Assembly (NCBI RefSeq): GCF_029946515.1
Contig: NZ_JARZHH010000066.1
Coordinates: 1-60,954, forward strand
Length of the DNA: 60,954 nt
Origin: Polyangium sp. 6x1
GTDB taxonomy: Bacteria; Myxococcota_A; Polyangia; Polyangiales; Polyangiaceae
Direction of reading: 5' to 3'
Below the pieces are notes generated by a model. That model searched no databases. It was not told where the DNA came from and worked only from the letters and a program-made list of their open reading frames with translations. The position numbers and the translations under genes were made by a program. Below, in pieces: positions 40,492 through 49,670 of this stretch. How positions within the stretch are numbered: the stretch's first letter is position 1; every line of letters begins with the position of its first letter.

Positions 40492-41454
40492 ATGAGCTCG
40501 AAGAAACGCGTCATTGCCGTCGTCGGCGCCACGGGTGCGCAGGGCGGAGGTCTGGTCCGCGCCATCGCCGCCCACCCGAGTGGAGCCTTCCGTGCCCGCG
40601 CAATCACGCGGGACGGCGATTCGCGCGCCGCGAAGGAGCTTCGCGCCCTCGGCGCCGAGGTCGTCCTCGCCGACCTCGACGACGAGGCGAGCCTGTGCCG
40701 CGCGTTCGAGGGCGCGTACGGCGCGTACTGCGTCACCTTCTTCTGGGCGCATTTTTCTGCGGAAAAAGAGATCGAACAGGCGCGCGCGATGGCCCGCGCC
40801 GCGCGCCACGCGCGCCTCGAGCACGTGATCTGGTCGACGATCGAGGACACGCGCAAGTGGGTGCCGCTCTCGGACGACCGCATGCCGACGCTGCGCGGGA
40901 ACTACAAGGTCCCGCACATGGACGCGAAAGGCGAGGCCGACGCGATCTTCACCTCGCTCGGCGTCCCGACGACGTTCTTTCACACCTCGTTTTATTGGGA
41001 GAATTTCATTCACCTCGGCATGGGCCCGCGGCGCGACGCGGCCGGCCGCCTCGTGTTCTCCTTCCCCATGGGGACGGCCAGGCTGCCGGGCATCGCGACG
41101 GAGGACATCGGGCGGTGCGCGTACGGCATCTTCGAGCGCGGCGCCGAGATGATCGGGCAGCGCCTCGGCGTCGCGAGTGATCATCTCAGCGGCAGCGAGC
41201 TCGCCGCCGCGTTCTCGGCGATCGCCGGCGAGAAGATCCGTTATCACGCGATCGAGCCCGAGGTCTACCGCACCCTCGATATCCCCGGCGCCGACGACCT
41301 CGCGAACATGTTCCAGTTCAAGCGGGATTTCGAGGCCGACTATTGCGGGCTCCGGGACCTCGCGCGGACGCGCGCGCTGAACCCGAACCTCCGCTCGTTC
41401 GCCGCGTGGCTCGCGGAGAACCAGGGCCGGATGTCTCTTCCGCAGCCCGCCTGA
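40492..41454 (+). CDS. NmrA-like NAD(P)-binding protein
   Basis: A 320-aa atypical short-chain dehydrogenase. The nucleotide-binding Rossmann motif is AVVGATGAQGGGLV, with the Arg-rich selectivity segment ARAITRDGDS. The conserved FWAHFSAEKEIEQ and HVIWSTIEDT are characteristic of NmrA/HSCARG proteins, which sense redox dinucleotides and often lack catalytic activity. A GAGGAGGGAG site precedes the ATG giving MSSKKRV. Confidence 0.9.
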   Translation: MSSKKRVIAVVGATGAQGGGLVRAIAAHPSGAFRARAITRDGDSRAAKELRALGAEVVLADLDDEASLCRAFEGAYGAYCVTFFWAHFSAEKEIEQARAMARAARHARLEHVIWSTIEDTRKWVPLSDDRMPTLRGNYKVPHMDAKGEADAIFTSLGVPTTFFHTSFYWENFIHLGMGPRRDAAGRLVFSFPMGTARLPGIATEDIGRCAYGIFERGAEMIGQRLGVASDHLSGSELAAAFSAIAGEKIRYHAIEPEVYRTLDIPGADDLANMFQFKRDFEADYCGLRDLARTRALNPNLRSFAAWLAENQGRMSLPQPA

Positions 41455-41582
41455 GCCGCGCGTCCACGTCCGTTTGTCCGGGGCGAGCGCGCCTCGGCTC
41501 CCTGCCCCGGACGCAATTGCATTTTGCGCGCGGCGGACCTCGGGCCGAGGGCGGCGCGCGTATATTCGTGATACGCTCGTTC

Positions 41583-43622
41583 ATGCTTGTCGACGGGGTG
41601 GCCGCCATCTCGCCCCTGCCGGGTGCCGAGGCCGGTGTCGTTGCATTTCGTACGGGCGGCGTTTTGCACGCCACCGTGATCACCAAGGCGACGTTCGCCT
41701 TCGCGCCCGACGCGCCCATGCCGCGTATCGAGCCCCAGCCCATCCTGCGCGCGGAGGTCCACCACGGGGACAACCCCGCGCGGAGCGTGCGTTTCACGAG
41801 CGACCTCGTCCCCTACCTGACGCGCGCCGACGTGCTCTTCACGGGGCACGGCCACGCAACCGCCGCGCGGCTCCAGGTCCACGCCGGCGAGCGGGTGCTG
41901 GTCGACAAGACGCTCCTCTTGAAGGATTCGCGCGGCGCCCAGCGAATGCCCATCGTCTACGAGCGTGCCTTCGGCGGGCCGGACGTTCCGGACAACCCGC
42001 TCGGGATCGGCGGTGGGATGGACGAGGGCGAGCCGACGATCCTCACCCCCGGGGACCCGAGGCGCCCCGCGGGCTTCGGGCCGATCGCGCGCGCCTGGCC
42101 CGCGCGCAAGCGCCTGCTCGGCGCGACGCCGAGGAGCGCGCTCGAAGGCCGGATCGCCGAGATCCCGCCGGGCTTCGACGCCGCCTATTTCCAGGCCGCG
42201 CCGTTCGACCAGCAGACCGATTTTCTCCGCGGCGACGAGCGCATCGTGCTCGAAGGCCTCCACCCCTCCCTGCCGCGGCTCGTGACGCACTTGCCCGGCC
42301 TCCGCGGCGCCGCGCGGATCCATGGCCTCGCGGCCTTCGGCATCCCCGACGGCCAGCCGATGGACCTCTGCATGGATACGCTGCGCATCGACGGCGACGA
42401 GCAGCGGTGCACGGTGGTTTGTCGGAGCTGGATACAGCTCCCCCACGAAAATGCCCTCGAAGCGATGCGGGTCGTGGCGGGCGTGGAGGTGGCGGGCGAG
42501 CCTCTCGCCTGGTTCGATCCGCCGCGCCGCGCGGCGAACCCGCCGCCCTCCTCGGGCAAACCCGCGCCCTCGCCCGCCTCGACGCTGGCGCTCCCCCCCG
42601 AGGTGAACGACGCGCGGCCGGCGCTCCCCTTCCGAACGGGATCGATGTCCGCGCGGCGCTCCGAATTCGCGGCGCCGCCCCCCTCGCCCCGTCCACCCCC
42701 GCCGCCCTTGCTCTCCGGCGCGCCCCTCACCCCGCCGAGCGCGCTCAGCGCCTCGAATGCGGCGGCCGATCTCGATACGGCGCCCGAAATGCAGGTGCCG
42801 AATCCGATGCCGAAGGCGCGGGCCCTCCCGGCGCGGCTCTTCGATCTCTTGTGGTTCGATCCGCGCAGCTTGCCGCGCGTCCGCCGGCAGCCGGCGTGGC
42901 GCGCAATCCTGGAAGCGCTCGGGGACAAACCGCTCGATCCGGACATCGACGATCCGGAGCTTGGCCTCGAGCCGGCCGAGGTGGAAGAGCGTCGCGAGAT
43001 GTTCGAGGTCCTCGCGCACGGACAGGCGCTCGGCGAGGAGGCGATCCGCGAGGCCGCGCGTGCGGCGATTCGCAAGGACGGTCGGTTCGTCGCGCCGCTC
43101 GTCCTCGTCGAGGGAGATCTCTCGTTTTCATTCGACGAGATCGAATCGCTGCGGGCGCGCGTGGCAGCGACGGGACCTGTCGCGGGCGGGGACGAGCGCA
43201 CGAAGGAGGCGCTCACGGCCGCGCGTGACTACCTGAGCGCCGCGGACGCGCTTCGTGATCCGCTGGCGGCGCGGGAGCTCGGCGCGGCGATCGAGGCTGC
43301 ATACATGCAGACGAAGAAGCGCGTCGTCTCGCCGGTGGAGGTCACCGATAGGATAGAGCGGATCCTCCTCGAACACCGGCGCTATCAGCGGCAGGCCGTC
43401 TTCGGAGGGAAGCATTTGCAGTGCGCCATGAAACTCGCGGGCGAAGACCGCGACGTGCCCATGTACATCCCGGAGGCGCTCGCCGAAGTCTTGCCGATGT
43501 TCGCGCGTTTCTCCGCGCGCATCCTCGCGGAGGCGCACCTCGCGGCGGACGCGCGCGCGTCCTGCCCGCTGGCCTTGCGGGGTGTGGCGATCGCGCGAAT
43601 CAGCGCGACGGACGGATGGTGA
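41583..43622 (+). CDS. DUF2169 protein, T6SS-associated
   Basis: A 679-aa protein. The first 330 residues match DUF2169 (VVAFRTGGVLHATVITKATF, the AFGGP motif in YERAFGGPDVPDNPLG), a family found next to VgrG/PAAR genes and proposed to help load spike-linked cargo. A Pro/Ser-rich linker at about 335-400 is followed by a helical C-terminal region (about 430-679) of unknown type. The gene converges on the T6SS toxin gene at 43831, with only repeat R7 between them. Confidence 0.88.
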   Translation: MLVDGVAAISPLPGAEAGVVAFRTGGVLHATVITKATFAFAPDAPMPRIEPQPILRAEVHHGDNPARSVRFTSDLVPYLTRADVLFTGHGHATAARLQVHAGERVLVDKTLLLKDSRGAQRMPIVYERAFGGPDVPDNPLGIGGGMDEGEPTILTPGDPRRPAGFGPIARAWPARKRLLGATPRSALEGRIAEIPPGFDAAYFQAAPFDQQTDFLRGDERIVLEGLHPSLPRLVTHLPGLRGAARIHGLAAFGIPDGQPMDLCMDTLRIDGDEQRCTVVCRSWIQLPHENALEAMRVVAGVEVAGEPLAWFDPPRRAANPPPSSGKPAPSPASTLALPPEVNDARPALPFRTGSMSARRSEFAAPPPSPRPPPPPLLSGAPLTPPSALSASNAAADLDTAPEMQVPNPMPKARALPARLFDLLWFDPRSLPRVRRQPAWRAILEALGDKPLDPDIDDPELGLEPAEVEERREMFEVLAHGQALGEEAIREAARAAIRKDGRFVAPLVLVEGDLSFSFDEIESLRARVAATGPVAGGDERTKEALTAARDYLSAADALRDPLAARELGAAIEAAYMQTKKRVVSPVEVTDRIERILLEHRRYQRQAVFGGKHLQCAMKLAGEDRDVPMYIPEALAEVLPMFARFSARILAEAHLAADARASCPLALRGVAIARISATDGW

Positions 43623-43625
43623 AGG

Positions 43626-43826
43626 CCGTTGGTGGGACCGCCTTGCCGGTTGAACCATCAGCGCTGCGGTCTTGGTTGGCAGAGTCGCCCGCTGGTCTTG
43701 ACCTGACCCGTTCGATGAACTGCGCATCGCGCAGTTCATCGACCACGAGTCCAGCGCTTGCGCTGGTCCGGGTCCAGGGGCGGACAGCCCCTGGTGGGGC
43801 CTGGGGCAACGCCCCAGCGAGGCGCC
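43626..43826 (-). repeat. Dispersed multi-hairpin repeat, copy R7 (linker plus module A)
   Basis: Linker plus module A on the minus strand (H4 about 43711-43742). It begins 3 bp after the stop codon of the DUF2169 gene and ends 4 bp from the stop codon of the nuclease gene, so it occupies the whole convergent gap and leaves no room for an immunity gene. Confidence 0.92.
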
Positions 43827-43830
43827 CCGC

Positions 43831-44934
43831 TCACCCTCGGGGCGAGCGCCGCCGGTTGAGGGCGGACTCTGCTTGGACGTCGGGGGTCACGCTGCTCCGT
43901 TTTTCGTTGTTGTGCTGTGCGCTCATCACCATTGCGTTGCTGTAGGCGTTCGAGCCGTTGTGGGCTTGGGGGTACATGTGATCGACCTGCGGTGCGGCGT
44001 GCGTGCTGCCGTCGAGCAGCGTGCCGGGGGGGCGGCCTGGCGGCGCGGGCCAGCTGCGCGCGGGGTCTGTGGGGGATTCCGAGATCACGAATCCGCTTTG
44101 GTTGCGGATGCGGTTGTGCATGAGGATCAGGTCCCGCTGTGCGGCTGTGAACTCCTGGCCGTTTTTGAGCGTCACGTTTTGCGCGGCCGTCCCTGCCAGG
44201 TGCCCGTTTATGTGCAGATAATCCAGGATGGCGTGGGGGCCGGGCTCGTTTGGGAGGTTGAGTGGCATGCCTGAGGGATCGTGGAGCATGTGCGCGCTGA
44301 AGCCCGAGGCTACGAAGTTGTCGTGGTGCTGGGCGATGAGCGCTTCGAGCCATCGGTCCTCGGCGCGTTGCGCCGTTGGGGGTGTTGGCACGAACCATCC
44401 ATTGTGCCGCTGCACGAAGATGCCGTCGAGGAGCTCTTCCTCGACCTTCACGTGAAGGCGCACGGGCACGCGTGGGTCCTGCGTGTCGTCGTAGCCGGGC
44501 GTGATGGTCACTCGTACGGGGCCGCCGCGTGCTTGCACGACTTTGTCGATCTCGCCTTCGAAGTTGCTCCATTCCGTCCGGTTGAATCCGGCGTAGGCGG
44601 GGACCAGGTTTTCGCTCTCCTTGCTTCCGCCCCATCGGTGTGCGACGAGGTGGAATCGATCCATGTGAAAGACCATTGGATCGACCGCGCCGCCGGGCGC
44701 CACGAGTGCGAGCGGCGTTTCGAGCTCCTCGCGTGGGCGCTTTCGCCCCCTCGCGCCGCCTGCGGCGAGCTCGAACGTCACGCCTGAAGGCCGCTCGCGC
44801 GCTTGCCCTTGGTAGGCGAACGATTCTCGCTGGTACGCGGGGGCTCCGCGGAGCCGCGTGGCGCCACGCACACACCGCTGGACGCTCGGCTCTTGGACCT
44901 GCCATTGCGCCATCTGGTCTCCCGTGAACCTCAT
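43831..44934 (-). CDS. Putative T6SS effector with two nuclease-like domains
   Basis: A 367-aa protein. Residues about 85-165 resemble the DNA/RNA non-specific endonuclease NS_2 fold: VFHMDRFHLVAHRWGGS with D92 and H95 (family DRGH), SENLVP and FNRTEWSNFE. Residues 315-346 form an HNH-type core: VDHMYPQAHNGSNAYSN then HNNEKR, with D318-H319, N333 and H341/N343. It is small and lacks a PAAR or VgrG domain, so it must be cargo. Its ATG overlaps the stop of the FHA-DUF4123 chaperone gene in an ATGA. The DRGH Gly is Phe here, so the first domain's activity is uncertain. Confidence 0.82.
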   Translation of the reverse strand: MRFTGDQMAQWQVQEPSVQRCVRGATRLRGAPAYQRESFAYQGQARERPSGVTFELAAGGARGRKRPREELETPLALVAPGGAVDPMVFHMDRFHLVAHRWGGSKESENLVPAYAGFNRTEWSNFEGEIDKVVQARGGPVRVTITPGYDDTQDPRVPVRLHVKVEEELLDGIFVQRHNGWFVPTPPTAQRAEDRWLEALIAQHHDNFVASGFSAHMLHDPSGMPLNLPNEPGPHAILDYLHINGHLAGTAAQNVTLKNGQEFTAAQRDLILMHNRIRNQSGFVISESPTDPARSWPAPPGRPPGTLLDGSTHAAPQVDHMYPQAHNGSNAYSNAMVMSAQHNNEKRSSVTPDVQAESALNRRRSPRG

Positions 44935-45764
44935 GGCGCCGATGGGCACGAGGCGCGAATCACCTCGCCTTGCTCCCCCTCCATCAAGAAAGCTTCGAGG
45001 GTCGAGCCGAACATCTCCCCTCGTTGCCGTGTGTTGCTCATCGCCAGAAATCGCCGGAGCACCCGCGGGTCCTGAAATCGGAAATAGAGCCGCTTCGTCT
45101 CCCCCTCCGCCTCCACCATCGTGAGCCGGCGCAGATGCTGCCGCACGTCCGCGAGCGGACGCGCGCTCGTCAGATATACGCCCCAGCTCCGGCCCCATCC
45201 CTCGTCGAGGAGTTTTTCCGACAGCGCGCTCTCCGACGACAGGTGCACCAGATAAGGCGCCACGTCGCCCAGCGCGTCGCCTTGCACGCCCTCGTACAGC
45301 GATCGGTGTTCGTCCACCGATTCGTGCAAAAGCTCCAGGATTCGCTTGTCACGTGCCCCGTCGAGCAGCGCGAACAGCGGTGTTTTCTCGGCCTGCAATG
45401 CGGCGCGCGCCTCTTCCTTGCGCGAGGCGACGTCCGGCGGATCCGCTTCGCGCGGGCGCGTGGTCGCTCCCTCGAAGAAGATCATGAATACCGTATCTCC
45501 TGCGCGGATCCAGGACATGTGCCGCGCCTCCCCTTTGCGCACCACCTGCCCGTCGAGCCACGTCCCCGTATCGCTCGCGAGGTCCCGGACGAGGCAACGC
45601 GCCCCGTCCCACGACACCTCGAAATGCATGCCGGACATCCGTCGATCGTGCGCGACCACGAAATCGGCGAGCTCCGTCCGCCCCACGCGCAGCGACCCGC
45701 CCGGCGTGAGCGCTGCCCGCTTCGACGCGAGCCGCCCCCATTGCACCTCCAGGATCACTCGCAT
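44931..45764 (-). CDS. FHA-DUF4123 fusion, T6SS effector chaperone
   Basis: A 277-aa fusion. Residues 1-100 are an FHA domain: GGSLRVGRTELADF (Gly28-Arg29), RRMSGMHFEV (S44-x-x-H47) and a DLASDTGTWLDG loop in place of the usual N-G. Residues 125-277 are DUF4123, the effector chaperone (Tec/Tap) that loads toxins onto VgrG: LFALLDGARDKRIL, APYLVHL, LYFRFQDPRVLRRFL. It overlaps the PAAR gene by 10 bp upstream and the nuclease gene by 4 bp downstream. The FHA side implies phosphothreonine binding; the missing Asn may weaken it. Confidence 0.88.
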   Translation of the reverse strand: MRVILEVQWGRLASKRAALTPGGSLRVGRTELADFVVAHDRRMSGMHFEVSWDGARCLVRDLASDTGTWLDGQVVRKGEARHMSWIRAGDTVFMIFFEGATTRPREADPPDVASRKEEARAALQAEKTPLFALLDGARDKRILELLHESVDEHRSLYEGVQGDALGDVAPYLVHLSSESALSEKLLDEGWGRSWGVYLTSARPLADVRQHLRRLTMVEAEGETKRLYFRFQDPRVLRRFLAMSNTRQRGEMFGSTLEAFLMEGEQGEVIRASCPSAP

Positions 45765-46096
45765 GGCTCGCAGAGCGGCGTCCCCTCCTGCGCCGCGCGT
45801 TCGAGCGTCCGCGCCTGCGCGGACGAGCCGATCAGCACGTTCGGACAGCCCATCGTGATCATCCCCCCGCGCGCCGTCGGATCCCCGAGCCGCGCCGCCG
45901 GTCGATATCCGATCAGCACCGTCGCCTCGCCCCCGACGATCACGTCCGGCGGCCCCGCGCACGTCGCCACGTCGCCCACGCGCGCCGCGGGCATGTACCC
46001 GATGAGCACGCGCGGATCACACGGCGGCAGGACCGGCCCACCCGTCGGCATCATCGGACAAACATGCAAATCGGTCACGCGCGCAGCAGGCGGCAT
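45755..46096 (-). CDS. PAAR-domain spike tip protein
   Basis: A 113-aa PAAR-fold protein with two half-repeats, each with the pattern A-A-R-V/L-G-D and V/I-L-I-G (PAARVTDLHVCPM..., MPAARVGDVATC, YRPAARLGD, NVLIGSS). Cys and His residues are placed to bind the tip metal. It caps the VgrG trimer. It starts 14 bp after vgrG and carries no toxin extension. Confidence 0.88.
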   Translation of the reverse strand: MPPAARVTDLHVCPMMPTGGPVLPPCDPRVLIGYMPAARVGDVATCAGPPDVIVGGEATVLIGYRPAARLGDPTARGGMITMGCPNVLIGSSAQARTLERAAQEGTPLCEPCE

Positions 46097-46110
46097 GTTT
46101 CCCTCCTCGA

Positions 46111-48147
46111 TTACGGCGCGCCCGCGCCGGGCACGTCCACGATGGCCTCGATCGCGTCCTCGGGGGCGTCCGGGCGTGCCCCGCTCCCCGCGCCGGGCGC
46201 GCCTCCGCTGTTGATTCGCACCAGGTTGCCCACGATGGACACGCCGCTCGGATCGATTCGAATGAACCCCCCGGGCCCTTTCAGCGTGAGATCGAGCGCG
46301 CCCTCGATCACGACCGACGTCCCGGCCGCGAGGTGAATCTCTTTCCCGGCCTCGATCGCGTGGCTCTGCGCGGCCTTCTCGTGCCGGCTCCCGCCCACCG
46401 TGATCGACGCCTTGCCGTCCACCTGCCTGCGCTCGTCCCCTCGCACGTGCAGATCACTCCGCCCGCCCACGAGCTCCTTTTTCTCGGCCCGGATCACGAT
46501 ATCCTGGCGCCGTCCGACCAGCATCTGGTGATGGCCCTGGATCTGCTCGTGCTCGTCGCCGAGCACCCGCGCGTAATAGTCGCGCTGCGCCTGCACGTAC
46601 ACGAGCTCTTTTCCTCGCGCATCCTCGAACATGAGCTCGTTCGAGCCGCCTCCGCCGGGCGACGACGCGCTCTTCAGCGTGCTCCTCGTCTTGTGGTCGG
46701 GGAGCTTGTACGGCACGAGGTTTTTCCCATTGAAGACCCGCCCGACCACGATCGGCTGGTCCGGGTCGCCGCCGAGGAACCCCACGAGCACCTCTTGCCC
46801 CACGCGCGGAATCGTCAGGGAGCCCATGCCCGTCCCCGCCCAGCCCTGGCTCACGCGAATCCAGCACGAGCTGTCGTCGTCGTGTTTGCCCTCCCGGTCC
46901 CACGGAAATTGCACGCGAATGCGACCGAATTCGTCGGTGTGGATCTCCTGCCCCCGCGGCCCGACCACCACCGCGCTCTCCATCCCGAACGCCCGCGGCT
47001 TGGGCGTCGTCATCGGCGGCCTGTACGGATCGGGCGCGAACACGGCCCGGCCGCTCATGTCCCACTCCGTCACGACGCTGCCCGACAAGCAAAGCTCGGT
47101 CACCAGCAACCGCTGCGCGGCGAGGCCCTGGTGCGGGTGGTCCTGGATGACGAAAATGACCCCGGGTGAGAGGATCATCGAATTCGTGACGTACGAGACG
47201 ACCCGCTTTTCGTGACGCTCCGCGTGGAGGCTCTGCGTCGCGCGGGTGACGCCAAACGCCTCGTCGCGCCGCGCCGTTCCCTTGTCGTCGGCGACGGGCG
47301 TGGCGCCGGCGCCCTTCGTGGTCTCGACGAGCAGCGCGCCCGGGCGGTAATGGAATTGCTCGTACCGGTGCTCCGGGTCCTTCGCGGGCGGGGCCTCGCC
47401 CTGGATCGGAAAGTCGGGGCGGCGGAAGTCGTGGTCGCGCACGACGTACGCGCCCGGCCGCACGCGGTGACTCATTTGCACGGCCGTCACGTATTCCTTC
47501 GGCGCGGTGCGGTTCGGCGCGTCGTCGAACGTCAAGGGCGAGCGCGGGTGCGGCTTGCCGGCGGCGAGCGCGTCCGAGAACTGAAGCATGGTGCCGGCGC
47601 CGTCCTCGTCGGGGAACGTGTACGCGATGCCCGCGTCCTCCAGCAGGCGCGACAGGAACGAAAGCTCGCTCTCGCCGTACTGGACCCGGTATTCGAGCCG
47701 CGGATACGCGCCCCGATCGATGGCCCACTTGTGCTGGATTTTCCATTCGCCGAGCACCTTGTCCACGATGTCCGGGATGGAGAGATGCTGAAAGACCCGG
47801 TAGCCGAGCCGCTGCCCGAGCAGCCATAGCTTGGGCAGGATCGTCAGCGTGTAGGTGGACTCGCCGGTCTCCGAGTCCTCGACGCGGACCTGCTCGATGT
47901 GCGTGCAGATGCCCTCCCAGCGGCGGCGGGCCTGGCCGATGGAAAAATGGTCTCCCCGCTCCATGACGAAGCTCGCGGGTTTGCCCACGATGGCCTCGAG
48001 GTCGATGCTCGCATCGTGCGAGCGCGCCATGATCGAGACCTCGAACGGCTCGGAGATCGCCTCGCGCACCGAGAACGTGCGCACGGAGAGATCCTCCCGT
48101 GGGGTCTTCGGCTTGAACGATTCGAAGAGCAAGTGGAAGCCGCGCAT
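46111..48147 (-). CDS. vgrG: VgrG, T6SS spike protein
   Basis: A 678-aa VgrG: N-terminal gp27-like part (LSVRTFSVREAISEPFEV, YGESELSFLSRLLEDAG), the gp5 OB-fold (GRIRVQFPWDREGKHDDD, PRVGQEVLVGFLGGDPD), and a C-terminal beta-helix with repeated strands (ITVGGSRHEK, EIHLAAGTSVVIEG). It ends shortly after the helix, so it is not an evolved VgrG with its own toxin. A GGAGGAG site precedes the ATG giving MRGFHLLFES. Confidence 0.95.
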   Translation of the reverse strand: MRGFHLLFESFKPKTPREDLSVRTFSVREAISEPFEVSIMARSHDASIDLEAIVGKPASFVMERGDHFSIGQARRRWEGICTHIEQVRVEDSETGESTYTLTILPKLWLLGQRLGYRVFQHLSIPDIVDKVLGEWKIQHKWAIDRGAYPRLEYRVQYGESELSFLSRLLEDAGIAYTFPDEDGAGTMLQFSDALAAGKPHPRSPLTFDDAPNRTAPKEYVTAVQMSHRVRPGAYVVRDHDFRRPDFPIQGEAPPAKDPEHRYEQFHYRPGALLVETTKGAGATPVADDKGTARRDEAFGVTRATQSLHAERHEKRVVSYVTNSMILSPGVIFVIQDHPHQGLAAQRLLVTELCLSGSVVTEWDMSGRAVFAPDPYRPPMTTPKPRAFGMESAVVVGPRGQEIHTDEFGRIRVQFPWDREGKHDDDSSCWIRVSQGWAGTGMGSLTIPRVGQEVLVGFLGGDPDQPIVVGRVFNGKNLVPYKLPDHKTRSTLKSASSPGGGGSNELMFEDARGKELVYVQAQRDYYARVLGDEHEQIQGHHQMLVGRRQDIVIRAEKKELVGGRSDLHVRGDERRQVDGKASITVGGSRHEKAAQSHAIEAGKEIHLAAGTSVVIEGALDLTLKGPGGFIRIDPSGVSIVGNLVRINSGGAPGAGSGARPDAPEDAIEAIVDVPGAGAP

Positions 48148-48148
48148 G

Positions 48149-48877
48149 TCACTCCTCCGAGGCGGCCGGGGCCCACGGACACGAAAGCGAGAGCTCCGCG
48201 CAACCGAGGGCCAAAGCGTCGACGAGCAAACCCGAGCGCCCCTGGAGCACCCGGGCGACCTGGTTCTCGGGGCAATGAATGGGCTCGAAGCTGTCTCCTT
48301 GACCGTCCGCGCCGCCGAGCGAGGGCGTGCCCGTGGCCTCGCCGAGCGAGAGCGCCGGCGCGGCGGCCGTGCCATCCACGAGGACCGGCGCGCAGAGGAG
48401 CGAGACGCGCAGGAGAATGGGACGAGGATTGCCGGGGTCGTACAGGAACGTGCTCCCGCTGAAGCCGACGACCATTTCGTTCGGCGGGCACATCCGCGCC
48501 TCCGGCTCCTCCGAGGACATCACCCCATGCACGCCCAGCATCGCGGTCCCAGGCGTGATCGTGACCGCGAACGGATACGTCTCCGAGACCTGCACGACCC
48601 CGCAAAGGCCGCTGATCCCTGACACGACATCGCCGTTCACGCCGCCCCGCAGGCCCACGAGGACCTGGCCTTCCGGGCAATCGTCCTCGAAGGCGCTGCC
48701 GCCGTCGCTGCCTTGCGCGGCCGTCGGCGTCGATTCCGTGAAGCTCGGCGCGCACGGCTCGAAGCGCAGCGCGTCGACCCCCGTGATCGTATTGCACCCG
48801 AGCGCTCCCTGGATCCCTGCCGCCCCGAGGAGCGCGCCGAGGCCCCGGCGCGCCGAGGCACGAAGAAACAAGTGCAT
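48149..48877 (-). CDS. Lipoprotein in the T6SS run
   Basis: A 242-aa protein with a signal peptide and probable lipobox IQGALGC (Cys 28). Its body has three repeats of the type CPEGQVLVGLRGG ... ISGLCGV, seen in myxobacterial surface proteins, spaced about 65 residues apart. It ends one base before vgrG begins, which places it in the operon, but it is not one of the standard T6SS parts. Confidence 0.8.
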   Translation of the reverse strand: MHLFLRASARRGLGALLGAAGIQGALGCNTITGVDALRFEPCAPSFTESTPTAAQGSDGGSAFEDDCPEGQVLVGLRGGVNGDVVSGISGLCGVVQVSETYPFAVTITPGTAMLGVHGVMSSEEPEARMCPPNEMVVGFSGSTFLYDPGNPRPILLRVSLLCAPVLVDGTAAAPALSLGEATGTPSLGGADGQGDSFEPIHCPENQVARVLQGRSGLLVDALALGCAELSLSCPWAPAASEE

Positions 48878-48886
48878 GGACGTCCC

Positions 48887-49657
48887 TCAATAACGAAGCT
48901 CGAATTCCGCCCGGCCGATCCCCACGGAGACGCGGAGATCCTTTGCGGCGCCCGTGGTTTTGTCCGCCCCGCCGCCCGGACGGAGGACGAGCAAGAGCAC
49001 GCCGGCCGCCGCCGCGGCGCCTCCCACGACGAATGCCGCCGTGGAGACGTGGCCGAGCGTCCGGGCCTGATCGGCCGCGGCGCGATCGGCCGAGACGCAA
49101 TGCTCGTCCTGACAGCGGCTGCGAATATCGGACACCTTCGCCATCGACAGCGCCCCGGTCACGGTCCCGACCCCGAGGCCGACCGCGCCGAGGCCCAGCG
49201 TGATCACGCCGGGGACGATGGAACCTCGCGGCGGGGCGGGCGCGGGGCGCTCCGTGACCTTTTTCTCCGCGGCGAGCTTGGCCTCCATTTCGGAAAGCTC
49301 GCGCTCGGCATCGTGGCGCGCCTCCACGAAAGGAGGCGGCGCGTTCTTCGGTAACGGCTGCGCGAGGACCTCTTCGTAAAGCGCCTTCGCCTCGACGACC
49401 TTGCCGAGCCTTCGCTGACAACGCGCCATGTGCACGAGCAAGGTGGGCGCGGGGAAGAGCGCCTGGGCCTCGCGGAAGTGCTCGTAGGCCTCCTCGAAAC
49501 GTCCTTCGCGATACGCATCGAGCCCCTGGTGCGCGTGCTCCAGGGCGAGGGCGCGTTTGTCCTGCACGCTCGAAGCGCGCGGCTCCGCGGCTCCGGCCGG
49601 CGGCGCGAGCGTGAAGAGGAACGCGGTTGCGAAGGGAAAGAGCCAACGAAGGCGCAT
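48887..49657 (-). CDS. Exported TPR-membrane protein
   Basis: A 256-aa protein with a signal peptide (cleavage near PAGAA), two TPR-like units (HAHQGLDAYREGRFEEAYEHF and the next, about residues 35-110), a Lys/Glu coiled coil (115-140), then two membrane helices (150-180 and 205-228) around a short Cys-containing loop. A GGGAG site precedes the ATG. It lies 13 bp after the Ser/Thr kinase gene and 9 bp before the lipoprotein gene. Confidence 0.85.
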   Translation of the reverse strand: MRLRWLFPFATAFLFTLAPPAGAAEPRASSVQDKRALALEHAHQGLDAYREGRFEEAYEHFREAQALFPAPTLLVHMARCQRRLGKVVEAKALYEEVLAQPLPKNAPPPFVEARHDAERELSEMEAKLAAEKKVTERPAPAPPRGSIVPGVITLGLGAVGLGVGTVTGALSMAKVSDIRSRCQDEHCVSADRAAADQARTLGHVSTAAFVVGGAAAAAGVLLLVLRPGGGADKTTGAAKDLRVSVGIGRAEFELRY

Positions 49658-49670
49658 GCAATCTCCCGAT

